Origin: Actinomycetales bacterium
GTDB taxonomy: Bacteria; Actinomycetota; Actinomycetes; Actinomycetales; Cellulomonadaceae
Direction of reading: 5' to 3'
Length of the DNA: 5,448 nt
NCBI GenBank assembly: GCA_012514835.1
Contig: JAAYZM010000238.1
Location: 1 to 5,448 of the forward strand
Below are positions 1 through 5,448 of this stretch, piece by piece (positions within the stretch are counted from its first letter, which is position 1; every line of letters begins with the position of its first letter). The notes under the pieces were generated by a model. The model saw only the letters and a program-made list of their open reading frames with translations. It searched no databases and was not told the DNA's origin. The position numbers and the translations under genes were made by a program.

Positions 1-450
1 CCGGCCCAGGGCCGTGAACATGACCTCGTCGTACACGGCGGCCGTGGTCGAGTTCGAGTACTGCGGGAACAGCGGCAGCACCACGATCTTGCGGATGCCC
101 GCGCGCTCGAGGTGCTCGACGGCACCGGACATCGTGGGCTCGGCGTACGCGAGGCCCAGCTCGACCTGGAAGCGGTCGCCCAGGCGCTCGGAGATGCCGT
201 CGCGCTGCGCCTCGGAGATCACCAGCAGCGGAGAGCCCTCGTCCGTCCAGATCTCCTGAAAGTGCTCGGTGACGTGCTTGGGGCGCGTCGGCAGCACGGC
301 GGTGCGCAGCACGGGCTGCCAGCGCCAGCGCGGCAGGTCGATCACGCGGTCGTCCGAGAGGAACTCCTTGAGGTACCGGCGCACCTCGGGCCGCTGCAGG
401 TTGGCGGGCGTGCCGACCTGGCCCAGGACCACGCCGATCTTCTCGCTCAC
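1..450 (-). CDS. hemH: Ferrochelatase, N-terminal part (truncated by window edge)
   Basis: Ferrochelatase inserts ferrous iron into a porphyrin near the end of haem synthesis. The 150 visible residues start at a GTG (450-448), preceded 8 nt upstream by GGGAG (463-459). They match the family N-terminus: a VGTP loop at residues 12-15, RRYLKEFLSD around 24-33, LPTRPK near 53-58, IWTDEGSPLL at about 67-76, and VVLPLFPQYSNSTT at 123-136, the conserved porphyrin-pocket stretch. The catalytic His and Glu lie later in the protein and would be outside the window. The family is about 320-350 residues long, so a little under half is seen. The pattern is that of proteobacterial and other Gram-negative ferrochelatases, not the actinobacterial coproporphyrin ferrochelatase (CpfC), which begins with a GGP motif and has GGxSPIN. 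It lies downstream of dapD on the same strand with a 105-bp gap and a promoter of its own. The family call is firm; protoporphyrin versus coproporphyrin as substrate is open. Confidence 0.9.
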   Translation of the reverse strand, partial: MSEKIGVVLGQVGTPANLQRPEVRRYLKEFLSDDRVIDLPRWRWQPVLRTAVLPTRPKHVTEHFQEIWTDEGSPLLVISEAQRDGISERLGDRFQVELGLAYAEPTMSGAVEHLERAGIRKIVVLPLFPQYSNSTTAAVYDEVMFTALGR

Positions 451-488
451 GACGGGATCTCCCAGCCCTCGGCGCGCATCACGCCTCG

Positions 489-517
489 AACGTACGACCG
501 CCGCAGGACCGGGCAAA
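489..517 (-). promoter_or_regulatory. Candidate sigma-70-type promoter for hemH
   Basis: Read on the minus strand, TTTGCC (517-512) is followed after 17 nt by TACGTT (494-489), which fits the actinobacterial TANNNT -10 pattern. Transcription would begin near 482, giving a leader of about 32 nt that contains the GGGAG Shine-Dalgarno before the GTG start. This suggests the ferrochelatase need not rely on read-through from dapD. I found no convincing terminator between dapD and this element. The call is by pattern only; such hexamers occur by chance. Confidence 0.4.
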
Positions 518-555
518 ATCCCGCGACACGGCGTCAGGACCGCGCCACACCGGGC

Positions 556-1518
556 TCAGTTCGCGTGCAGCGCCTCGTTGAGCGTGACACCCGCACCCTG
601 CCGTGCGACGGCCTCGATCCCGCCCGTGAGCGAGTTACGCCGGAACAGCAGGCCCGACGCGCCCGAGAGCTCGCGGGCCTTGACGACCGTCCCGCCCAGG
701 TCCTCGCCGTCGGCCCCACGCACCCCCACGAGGGTGACCTTCGACGCCGCGGTGAGGTAGAGGCCGGCCTCGACCACGCAGTCGTCTCCGAGCGCGATAC
801 CGAGGCCCGAGTTGGCGCCCAGCAGCGAGCGCTCGCCTACGGAGATGACCTCGGTGCCGCCGCCGGACAGCGTGCCCATGATGGACGCCCCGCCCCCGAC
901 ATCGGAGCCGTCGCCCACCACGACGCCCGCGGAGATGCGTCCCTCGACCATCGACGTGCCGAGCGTGCCCGCGTTGAAGTTCACGAAGCCCTCGTGCATC
1001 ACCGTGGTGCCGGGCGCGAGGTGCGCGCCGAGGCGGACCCTGTCTGCGTCCGCGATGCGCACGCCGGCGGGCAGCACGTAGTCGACCATGCGCGGGAACT
1101 TGTCGACCCCGTACACGGTCACGGGGCGGCCCAGCGCGGCGCGCAGCCGCAGCCGCGTGGTCTCGAAGCCGTCCACGGCACACGGGCCCGCGTCCGTCCA
1201 CACGACGTTGGGCAGCGCGCCGAACACCCCGTCGAGGTTCAGCTCGTGCGGGGCCACGAGGCGGTGCGAGAGCACGTGCAGACGCAGGTACGCGTCCGAC
1301 GTCGAGGCGGGTGGTGCGTCGAGGTCGATCTCGACGACGACGACGGCCGTGCGGGTGCCGCGCGCGTCATCGGACCCCTCGAGGGCCGCGAGCTCTTCGG
1401 GCGCGCTCGCGCCGGCCGGTGCGCTGCCGAGCGCGGGGGAGGGGTACCACGTGTCGAGCACCGTGCCGTCGGCCGTCGTGGTCGCGAGGCCGAAGCCCCA
1501 AGCAGAACGGGAAGTCAT
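556..1518 (-). CDS. dapD: 2,3,4,5-tetrahydropyridine-2,6-dicarboxylate N-succinyltransferase
   Basis: This cytoplasmic enzyme transfers succinyl from succinyl-CoA to tetrahydrodipicolinate in the succinylase branch of diaminopimelate/lysine synthesis. The protein has 320 residues, normal for the actinobacterial DapD class. It opens with MTSRSAWGFGLAT, the typical start of that class. An N-terminal alpha/beta region is followed by a left-handed beta-helix of hexapeptide repeats from about residue 150 to 265. The core SMVEGRISAGVVVGDGSD begins near 189; Glu192 aligns with the catalytic glutamate I recall in the M. tuberculosis enzyme. The glycine run at 208-210 and GTLSGGG near 215-221 also match. 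The reading frame stays open upstream as far as position 2589, but that part is antisense to dapE and is not coding. The ATG at 1518 is chosen for homology and because a -10 hexamer lies 7 nt before it. The gene is divergent from dapE, the next enzyme but one in the same pathway. Confidence 0.97.
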   Translation of the reverse strand: MTSRSAWGFGLATTTADGTVLDTWYPSPALGSAPAGASAPEELAALEGSDDARGTRTAVVVVEIDLDAPPASTSDAYLRLHVLSHRLVAPHELNLDGVFGALPNVVWTDAGPCAVDGFETTRLRLRAALGRPVTVYGVDKFPRMVDYVLPAGVRIADADRVRLGAHLAPGTTVMHEGFVNFNAGTLGTSMVEGRISAGVVVGDGSDVGGGASIMGTLSGGGTEVISVGERSLLGANSGLGIALGDDCVVEAGLYLTAASKVTLVGVRGADGEDLGGTVVKARELSGASGLLFRRNSLTGGIEAVARQGAGVTLNEALHAN

Positions 1519-1525
1519 GCGGACG

Positions 1526-1531
1526 AGCGTA
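1526..1531 (-). promoter_or_regulatory. -10 element of dapD, likely leaderless
   Basis: On the minus strand TACGCT (1531-1526) matches TANNNT and is followed by exactly 7 nt before the ATG at 1518. Transcription should therefore begin at or next to the start codon. No Shine-Dalgarno-like purine run lies in those 7 nt, which agrees with a leaderless mRNA, a common mode in actinobacteria. The -35 region (around 1549-1554) lacks a TTGAC motif and overlaps a 12-bp palindrome. Confidence 0.55.
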
Positions 1532-1545
1532 GACGGCTCCGGGGC

Positions 1546-1557
1546 TACCGGCCGGTA
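1546..1557. promoter_or_regulatory. 12-bp perfect palindrome between dapD and dapE
   Basis: TACCGGCCGGTA is a perfect dyad centred between 1551 and 1552. It sits in the 57-bp divergent region and overlaps the expected -35 region or spacer of both outward promoters, its centre being about 33 bp from the dapD start and 24 bp from the dapE start. A dimeric regulator bound here could control both genes. It could also be chance in GC-rich DNA, although the AT ends and the position favour a function. No regulator family is recognised from the sequence. Confidence 0.35.
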
Positions 1558-1563
1558 CGCAGG

Positions 1564-1569
1564 TAGATT
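1564..1569 (+). promoter_or_regulatory. -10 element of dapE, likely leaderless
   Basis: TAGATT matches TANNNT and is separated by 6 nt from the GTG start at 1576, so the transcript should begin at the start codon itself. The only nearby purine run overlaps the hexamer and would lie outside the mRNA. The expected -35 position (about 1541-1546) shows no consensus. Confidence 0.55.
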
Positions 1570-1575
1570 CGAGCG

Positions 1576-2661
1576 GTGCCCACGATCGACCTGACCCACG
1601 ACGTCGTCGACCTCGCCGCCGCGCTGTGCGACGTGCCCTCCGTGAGCGGCGACGAGCGTGAGCTCGCGGACCTCCTCGAGGCCGCCCTGCGCGCGCTGCC
1701 GCACCTCGAGGTGCTGCGCGACGGGGACACTGTGCTCGCGCGCACCTCGCTCGGCCGCACGAACCGCGTGATCGTCGCGGGCCACATCGACACCGTGCCG
1801 ATCGCGGACAACGTGCCCACGTGGCGCGAGGGGACGGGTGACGACGAGGTGCTGTGGGGCCGGGGCACGGTCGACATGAAGTCCGGCGTGGCCGTCATGG
1901 CGTCCCTCGCCGCGGAGCTCACCGCGCCGCGCCACGACGTCACGTGGGTGTTCTACGACAACGAAGAGGTCGACGCCGCGCGCAACGGCCTGGGCCGCAT
2001 CGCCAGGAACCACGCGGACTGGCTCGCGGGCGACTTCGCGATCCTCGGCGAGCCGAGCAACGTGTCTGTCGAGGGCGGCTGCAACGGCACGCTGCGCGTC
2101 GAGGTGCGCACGTCCGGCGAGGCGGCCCACTCGGCGCGCGCGTGGATGGGCTCCAACGCGATCCACGCGGCCGCTCAGATCCTCGCGCGGCTCGACGCCT
2201 ACGAGCCCGCGACCGTCGAGGTGGACGGGCTCGCCTACCGCGAGTCGCTCAACGCCGTGCGGATCTCGGGAGGCGTCGCGAACAACGTCATCCCCGACGC
2301 GTGCGTCGTGACCGTGAACTACCGCTTCGCGCCGTCGCAGAGCGTGGCCCAGGCCGAGGCGCACGTGCGCGAGCTCTTCGCGGGCTTCGAGGTCGAGCTC
2401 ACGGACGCCGCGGGCGGGGCACGCCCAGGCCTCGACCACCCCGCCGCGGCCGAGTTCGTCGCCGCGGTGCTCGGCGCCACGGGCCGTGCGCCCGCCCCCA
2501 AGTACGGCTGGACGGACGTCGCGCGCTTCGCCGAGCTCGGCATCCCCGCCGTGAACTTCGGGCCGGGCGACCCGTCCCTGGCCCACCACGACACCGAGCG
2601 CTGCCCCGTGGTTCAGATCCGCGAGTGCCGCGACGCCCTGCGCGCGTGGCTCGCGCCGTAG
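1576..2661 (+). CDS. dapE: Succinyl-diaminopimelate desuccinylase (M20 family)
   Basis: DapE hydrolyses N-succinyl-LL-diaminopimelate to LL-diaminopimelate and succinate, using a two-zinc centre, in the lysine/peptidoglycan pathway. The protein has 361 residues, usual for the actinobacterial form. The metal and catalytic set is complete: GHIDTVP with His70 and Asp72; GRGTVDMKSG with bridging Asp100; YDNEEVD with catalytic Glu130 and ligand Glu131; EPSN with Glu159; and HHDTE near 337-341 carrying the last His ligand. The inserted dimerisation domain spans roughly 175-285 and has the conserved GEAAHSARAW segment with His185. KYGWTDVARF near 309-318 is typical of DapE. The GTG start fits the family N-terminus and the -10 hexamer 6 nt upstream. 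It is divergent from dapD and 35 nt ahead of the LOG gene, with which it is probably cotranscribed. Argininosuccinate- or peptide-type M20 relatives are less likely given the dapD context. Confidence 0.96.
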   Translation: MPTIDLTHDVVDLAAALCDVPSVSGDERELADLLEAALRALPHLEVLRDGDTVLARTSLGRTNRVIVAGHIDTVPIADNVPTWREGTGDDEVLWGRGTVDMKSGVAVMASLAAELTAPRHDVTWVFYDNEEVDAARNGLGRIARNHADWLAGDFAILGEPSNVSVEGGCNGTLRVEVRTSGEAAHSARAWMGSNAIHAAAQILARLDAYEPATVEVDGLAYRESLNAVRISGGVANNVIPDACVVTVNYRFAPSQSVAQAEAHVRELFAGFEVELTDAAGGARPGLDHPAAAEFVAAVLGATGRAPAPKYGWTDVARFAELGIPAVNFGPGDPSLAHHDTERCPVVQIRECRDALRAWLAP

Positions 2662-2696
2662 GCTCGATCGAGGCAGCCACCGAACCGAGGAGTCCG

Positions 2697-3515
<819 letters not shown>

Positions 3516-3517
3516 GC

Positions 3518-4387
3518 ATGGCGGTGCTGCGGCTGCGCGGGCGCGAGCTCGACCTCGCGCGCGGCGTGGTGATGGCGATCGTCAACCGCACGGACGACTC
3601 GTTCTACGCCGCCGCGCGGTACACCGACGACGCCGCGGCCCTCGCCGCCGTCGAGCGCGCGGTGGCCGAAGGCGCCGAGATCGTGGACATCGGGGGGATC
3701 CGCGCGGGGCGGGGCCCGCGTGTCTCGGCCGACGACGAGATCGCCCGCGTGGTGCCGTTCGTCGCGACCGTCCGGGACCAGTTCCCTGACGTGATCCTCA
3801 GCGTCGACACGTGGCGGTCCGCCGTGGCCCGCGAGGCCGCCCGCGCAGGCGCCGACCTCATCAACGACACGTGGGCCGGCCACGACCCGGGTCTCGCCGA
3901 GGTCGCGGCCGCCGAGGGGGTCGGCGTCGTCGTCTCCCACACGGGCGGGGCGCTGCCCCGCACGGACCCGCTGCGCGTCGCCTACCCGGACGGCGTCCTC
4001 GCGGACGTGCTCGCGCGCCTCGCCGCGGGTGCCGCGCGCGCCGTCGAGGTGGGCGTGGACCCCGCGTCGGTGCTCGTGGACCCGACCCACGACTTCGGCA
4101 AGAACACGTGGCACTCCCTCGAGCTCGTGCGGCACACCGCGCGCCTCGTCGAGCTCGGGTTCCCCGTCCTCATGGCGCTGTCCCGCAAGGACTTCGTGGG
4201 GGAGACCCTCGGGCTCGAGACCGACGAGCGGCTCGAGGGCACCCTCGCGGCCACGGCCGTCGCCGCGTGGCACGGCGCCGGGGTGTTCCGGGCCCACGAC
4301 GTGGCCGCGACACGCCGCACTCTCGACATGGTCGCGGCCATCCGAGGGGACCTGCCCCCGGTCCGGGCGGTGCGTGGGCTCGCGTGA
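3518..4387 (+). CDS. folP2: Dihydropteroate synthase homologue, FolP2 type (altered sulfa loop)
   Basis: The protein has 289 residues and the dihydropteroate synthase TIM-barrel layout. Kept pterin-side motifs are VMAIVNRTDDSF (Asn23), LSVDT with Asp97, INDTWAG with Asn116, LVDPTHDFGK with Asp188 and Lys195, LSRKDFVGET with Ser222-Arg223-Lys224, and FRAHD with Arg258 and His260. The loop that in true synthases reads GGESTRPG and contacts p-aminobenzoate reads GGIRAGRGP here (59-67), so the Thr-Arg pair is lost. Mycobacterial FolP2 shows the same kind of change and, as I recall, does not replace FolP in folate synthesis. A role other than making dihydropteroate is therefore likely but unknown. 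It starts 2 nt after the LOG stop, with GAGG (3507-3510) 7 nt before the ATG, so it is translated as part of the LOG operon. A true folP would be expected elsewhere in the genome. Confidence 0.9.
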   Translation: MAVLRLRGRELDLARGVVMAIVNRTDDSFYAAARYTDDAAALAAVERAVAEGAEIVDIGGIRAGRGPRVSADDEIARVVPFVATVRDQFPDVILSVDTWRSAVAREAARAGADLINDTWAGHDPGLAEVAAAEGVGVVVSHTGGALPRTDPLRVAYPDGVLADVLARLAAGAARAVEVGVDPASVLVDPTHDFGKNTWHSLELVRHTARLVELGFPVLMALSRKDFVGETLGLETDERLEGTLAATAVAAWHGAGVFRAHDVAATRRTLDMVAAIRGDLPPVRAVRGLA

Positions 4388-4389
4388 AC

Positions 4390-4395
4390 TAGAAT
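4390..4395 (+). promoter_or_regulatory. -10 element for the DUF3117 gene
   Basis: TAGAAT, starting 2 nt after the folP2 stop codon, is one substitution from the TATAAT consensus and is AT-rich against its surroundings. Transcription would start near 4402, giving a leader of about 30 nt that contains the Shine-Dalgarno. The -35 position falls inside the end of folP2 and shows no consensus. It implies that the small gene has its own transcript in addition to any operon read-through. Confidence 0.5.
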
Positions 4396-4416
4396 GGACG
4401 GCAGTATCAGCGAGCT

Positions 4417-4423
4417 GAAGGAG
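4417..4423 (+). promoter_or_regulatory. Strong ribosome binding site of the DUF3117 gene
   Basis: GAAGGAG lies 7 nt before the ATG at 4431, close to the ideal spacing and complementarity. It is the clearest Shine-Dalgarno of the dapE-DUF3117 run and supports high expression of this small protein. Confidence 0.75.
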
Positions 4424-4430
4424 TCAAGGC

Positions 4431-4598
4431 ATGGCCGCGATGAAGCCGAGGACCGGGGACGGGCCGCTCGAGGTGAGCAAGGAAGGCCGCGGCATCGTCA
4501 TGCGCGTCCCGCTCGAGGGCGGCGGACGGCTGGTCGTCGAGCTCAATCCGACCGAGGCCGCCGAGCTCGGTGAGGCCCTGACCTCCGTCGTCAGCTAG
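4431..4598 (+). CDS. DUF3117 family conserved actinobacterial microprotein
   Basis: This 55-residue protein starts MAAMKPRTGDGPLEVSKEGR, continues with a GIVMRVPLEGGGRLVVEL core (21-38), and ends with NPTEAAELGEALTSVVS. It agrees almost residue for residue with the DUF3117 family as I know it, found across actinobacteria; the M. tuberculosis member in this neighbourhood is Rv1211. The layout suggests two or three beta strands with a tight Gly-rich turn (EGGGR, 29-33) followed by one amphipathic helix (40-54). There is no signal peptide, membrane segment or cysteine. Rv1211 has, from memory, been described as calmodulin-like, but I see no EF-hand loop here. The function is unknown. The start is fixed by GAAGGAG 7 nt upstream. 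The gene has its own -10 element, lies 43 nt after folP2, and its TAG stop falls in the first copy of a 15-bp direct repeat. Confidence 0.93.
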   Translation: MAAMKPRTGDGPLEVSKEGRGIVMRVPLEGGGRLVVELNPTEAAELGEALTSVVS

Positions 4599-4632
4599 CG
4601 GCGCACGCCGAATCTGACTAGCGGCGCACGCC
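4595..4632. repeat. 15-bp direct repeat across two convergent stop codons
   Basis: CTAGCGGCGCACGCC occurs perfectly at 4595-4609 and 4618-4632, a period of 23 bp with 8 bp between copies. The first copy carries the TAG stop of the DUF3117 gene on the plus strand. The second carries the TAG stop of the methyltransferase gene on the minus strand and its last codons. With a single copy, both stops would share one CTAG, so the two genes would overlap tail to tail by 4 bp. The structure is best explained as a short tandem duplication. Confidence 0.85.
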
Positions 4633-5250
4633 CACGAGCAGGCCGTCGCCGCTCGGGAGCAACGCGGTCAGCACGCGCTCGTCCTCCGCGAGGCGGCGGC
4701 CCACGTCACGCATCGTCGTGGTGGTCGCGTCCCGGCGCGCGGGGTCCGCGACACGGTCGTGCCACAGCGCGTTGTCGACCGCGAGCACACCGCCCGGGCG
4801 CAGCAGCCGCAGGGCCTGCTCGACGTACTCGGGCGTGGACTCCTTGTCCGCGTCGACGAGCACGAGGTCGTACGCGCCGTCCGTGAGGCGCGGCAGCACG
4901 TCGAGCGCGCGACCGCCGATCAAACGGGTCCGGGTGGGCTTGACGCCCTCCTCGGTGAACGCCTCGCGGGCCGCCCGCTGGTGCTCCACCTCGAGGTCGA
5001 TCGACGTCAGGACGCCGTCGTCGGCCATCGCCCGCAGCAGGTAAAGGCCGCTCACGCCCGCACCCGTCCCGATCTCGACCACGGCGCGCGCCTGGAGCGT
5101 CGCGGCGAGCACGGCGAGCACGGCACCGGCCCCGGGCATCACGGGCGTGCAGCCGAGCTGGTCGGCGCGCTCGCGGGCCCGCAAGAGGGTCTCGTCCTCG
5201 GCGCGGAACTCCTCGGCGAAGTACCAGCTGGGCGTCTTGTCGGTGGAGAT
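4618..5250 (-). CDS. S-adenosylmethionine-dependent O-methyltransferase, catechol-OMT-like (probable ATC start)
   Basis: The protein has 210 residues if started at ATC (5250-5248) and is of the metal-dependent O-methyltransferase family 3; Rv1220c is the likely M. tuberculosis counterpart. VVEIGTGAGVSGLYLL at 57-72 is the AdoMet glycine loop, Asp85 in LTSIDLE is the ribose-binding acid, and YDLVLVDADKE (127-137) and VDN (158-160) supply the divalent-metal triad Asp133, Asp159 and Asn160. The catalytic machinery looks intact, yet the substrate is unknown. A GTG at 5433 opens the same frame as 271 residues, but the extra 61 residues are compositionally shadow-like and would begin on the complement of the neighbouring gene's ribosome site. 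No ATG, GTG or TTG occurs between them near the family start. ATC directly follows GGAGG with 5-nt spacing and gives the expected N-terminus, STDKTPSWYFAEEF. The gene converges on DUF3117 with 19 bp between them and no terminator. Confidence 0.9.
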   Translation of the reverse strand: MSTDKTPSWYFAEEFRAEDETLLRARERADQLGCTPVMPGAGAVLAVLAATLQARAVVEIGTGAGVSGLYLLRAMADDGVLTSIDLEVEHQRAAREAFTEEGVKPTRTRLIGGRALDVLPRLTDGAYDLVLVDADKESTPEYVEQALRLLRPGGVLAVDNALWHDRVADPARRDATTTTMRDVGRRLAEDERVLTALLPSGDGLLVGVRR

Positions 5251-5255
5251 GGCTG

Positions 5256-5260
5256 CCTCC
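5256..5260 (-). promoter_or_regulatory. Ribosome binding site that decides the methyltransferase start
   Basis: On the minus strand GGAGG (5260-5256) is separated by 5 nt from the ATC codon at 5250-5248. It is the only good Shine-Dalgarno in the region, and it points to ATC as the initiator in place of the distant GTG at 5433 or the internal GTG/ATG near residue 37-38. Confidence 0.65.
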
Positions 5261-5294
5261 GCAGTTCGGTGCGGCGCGCGGTGCGCCTGGTCGG

Positions 5295-5300
5295 ATCGTA
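5295..5300 (-). promoter_or_regulatory. Candidate -10 element for the methyltransferase gene
   Basis: On the minus strand TACGAT (5300-5295) fits TANNNT. It would start a transcript near 5288 with a leader of about 38 nt that includes the GGAGG site. The -35 region is not consensus. If correct, it excludes the GTG at 5433 as start codon, because the mRNA would begin downstream of it. Confidence 0.4.
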
Positions 5301-5334
5301 CTCGGGGACGGGCGCTGGGACACGGCGGGGACCT

Positions 5335-5360
5335 GGAACACGACGGGGGCGCCGTGCGTT
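5335..5360 (+). promoter_or_regulatory. Candidate ECF-sigma promoter (GGAAC-N18-GTT)
   Basis: GGAAC (5335-5339) and GTT (5358-5360, in the context CGTTGG) are separated by 18 nt. This is the pattern of promoters read by SigE/SigH/SigR-type ECF sigma factors in actinobacteria. It faces the gene starting at 5434 and would give a leader of about 65 nt. If that gene is an ECF sigma factor, as synteny suggests, this would be an autoregulatory site. Confidence 0.45.
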
Positions 5361-5420
5361 GGCCAGGCGTGCCCAGGAAGTTCCCAGCCTCCTGGACAAG
5401 GATGGAAGCCGAACCCGCCG

Positions 5421-5430
5421 GAGGGAGGTG
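5421..5430 (+). promoter_or_regulatory. Ribosome binding site of the gene starting at 5434
   Basis: GAGGGAGGTG ends 3 nt before the ATG at 5434. Its GGAGGTG core is strongly complementary to the 16S rRNA 3' end, which makes 5434 a convincing start although only five codons are visible. Confidence 0.7.
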
Positions 5431-5433
5431 CAC

Positions 5434-5448
5434 ATGAGCGACGTCGCC
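5434..5448 (+). CDS. Start of an unidentified gene (first 5 codons; possibly ECF sigma factor SigE)
   Basis: ATG at 5434 opens a frame reading MSDVA up to the window edge, behind a strong GGAGGTG site. Five residues cannot identify a protein. In M. tuberculosis the O-methyltransferase gene Rv1220c is divergent from sigE (Rv1221), and the same arrangement here, together with a GGAAC-N18-GTT element upstream, makes an ECF sigma factor the best guess. That identity is inference from context only. Confidence 0.6.

Noticed and set aside
507..525. Possible terminator hairpin after dapD (CGGG and CCCG around CAAAAT)
   Set aside because: The stem is only 4 bp with no following T-run on the minus strand, too weak to call.
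504..542. Direct repeat CAGGACCG at 504-511 and 535-542
   Set aside because: Eight bp at a 31-bp distance in high-GC DNA can arise by chance, and no function fits.
112..1566. Plus-strand open frame of 484 codons opposite dapD and hemH
   Set aside because: It is antisense to two well-recognised genes; the product is Arg/His/Ala-rich with no family resemblance, as expected for an open shadow frame in GC-rich DNA.
1519..2589. N-terminal extension of dapD to a 677-residue protein starting at 2589
   Set aside because: The extra 357 codons lie antisense to dapE, are low-complexity shadow sequence, and DapD already has its full family length from 1518.
2663..2672. 10-bp palindrome CTCGATCGAG between dapE and the LOG gene
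   Set aside because: It has no loop, so it cannot be a terminator hairpin, and no promoter hexamer is near; short GATC-centred dyads are common in such genomes.
1854..2696. N-terminal extension of the LOG gene to 553 residues
   Set aside because: The extension is an Arg-rich out-of-frame reading of dapE; a good Shine-Dalgarno precedes the ATG at 2697.
5251..5433. 61-residue N-terminal extension of the methyltransferase from the GTG at 5433
   Set aside because: It would start on the complement of the next gene's ribosome site, has no Shine-Dalgarno, is absent from the family, and probably lies upstream of the promoter.

Overview
The window is very GC-rich, with G or C at most third codon positions. 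It looks like chromosome from a high-GC actinobacterium, plausibly in or near Cellulomonas or another Micrococcales lineage. The evidence is the actinobacterial-type DapD and DapE, a FolP2-type dihydropteroate synthase homologue, and a near-canonical DUF3117 microprotein. From memory, the order dapD / dapE - LOG - folP2 - DUF3117 - O-methyltransferase / next gene follows the Mycobacterium tuberculosis Rv1201c-Rv1221 neighbourhood, with several intervening genes missing. The species call is an inference.

Layout. From 1 to 450 on the minus strand is the N-terminal 150 residues of a ferrochelatase, cut by the window edge. From 556 to 1518, also minus, is dapD. A 57-bp divergent region separates dapD from dapE (1576-2661, plus). 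Both start codons sit 6-7 nt after a TANNNT -10 hexamer with no Shine-Dalgarno, so both mRNAs are probably leaderless. dapE is followed by a LOG-family gene (2697-3515) and, 2 nt later, by a folP2-like gene (3518-4387); the three probably form one operon. The 55-residue DUF3117 gene (4431-4598) has its own likely promoter and a strong Shine-Dalgarno. It converges on an O-methyltransferase (4618-5250, minus) that apparently starts at a rare ATC codon. A 183-bp divergent region leads to the first five codons of another plus-strand gene (5434 onward), possibly sigE by synteny, behind a GGAAC-N18-GTT element resembling an ECF-sigma promoter.

How the genes fit together. DapD and DapE catalyse the succinylation and desuccinylation steps of meso-diaminopimelate/lysine synthesis, which supply peptidoglycan and protein. 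LOG, FolP2, DUF3117 and the methyltransferase have no firmly assigned shared pathway, although their linkage is conserved. Most of the window is housekeeping and I see no mobile element, CRISPR array or RNA gene. The points most worth checking are the paired leaderless promoters with a 12-bp palindrome, a 15-bp direct repeat that supplies the stop codons of two convergent genes, the ATC start, the putative ECF promoter, a Gram-negative-type ferrochelatase, and the rewritten substrate loop in FolP2. No gap between genes exceeds 300 bases.
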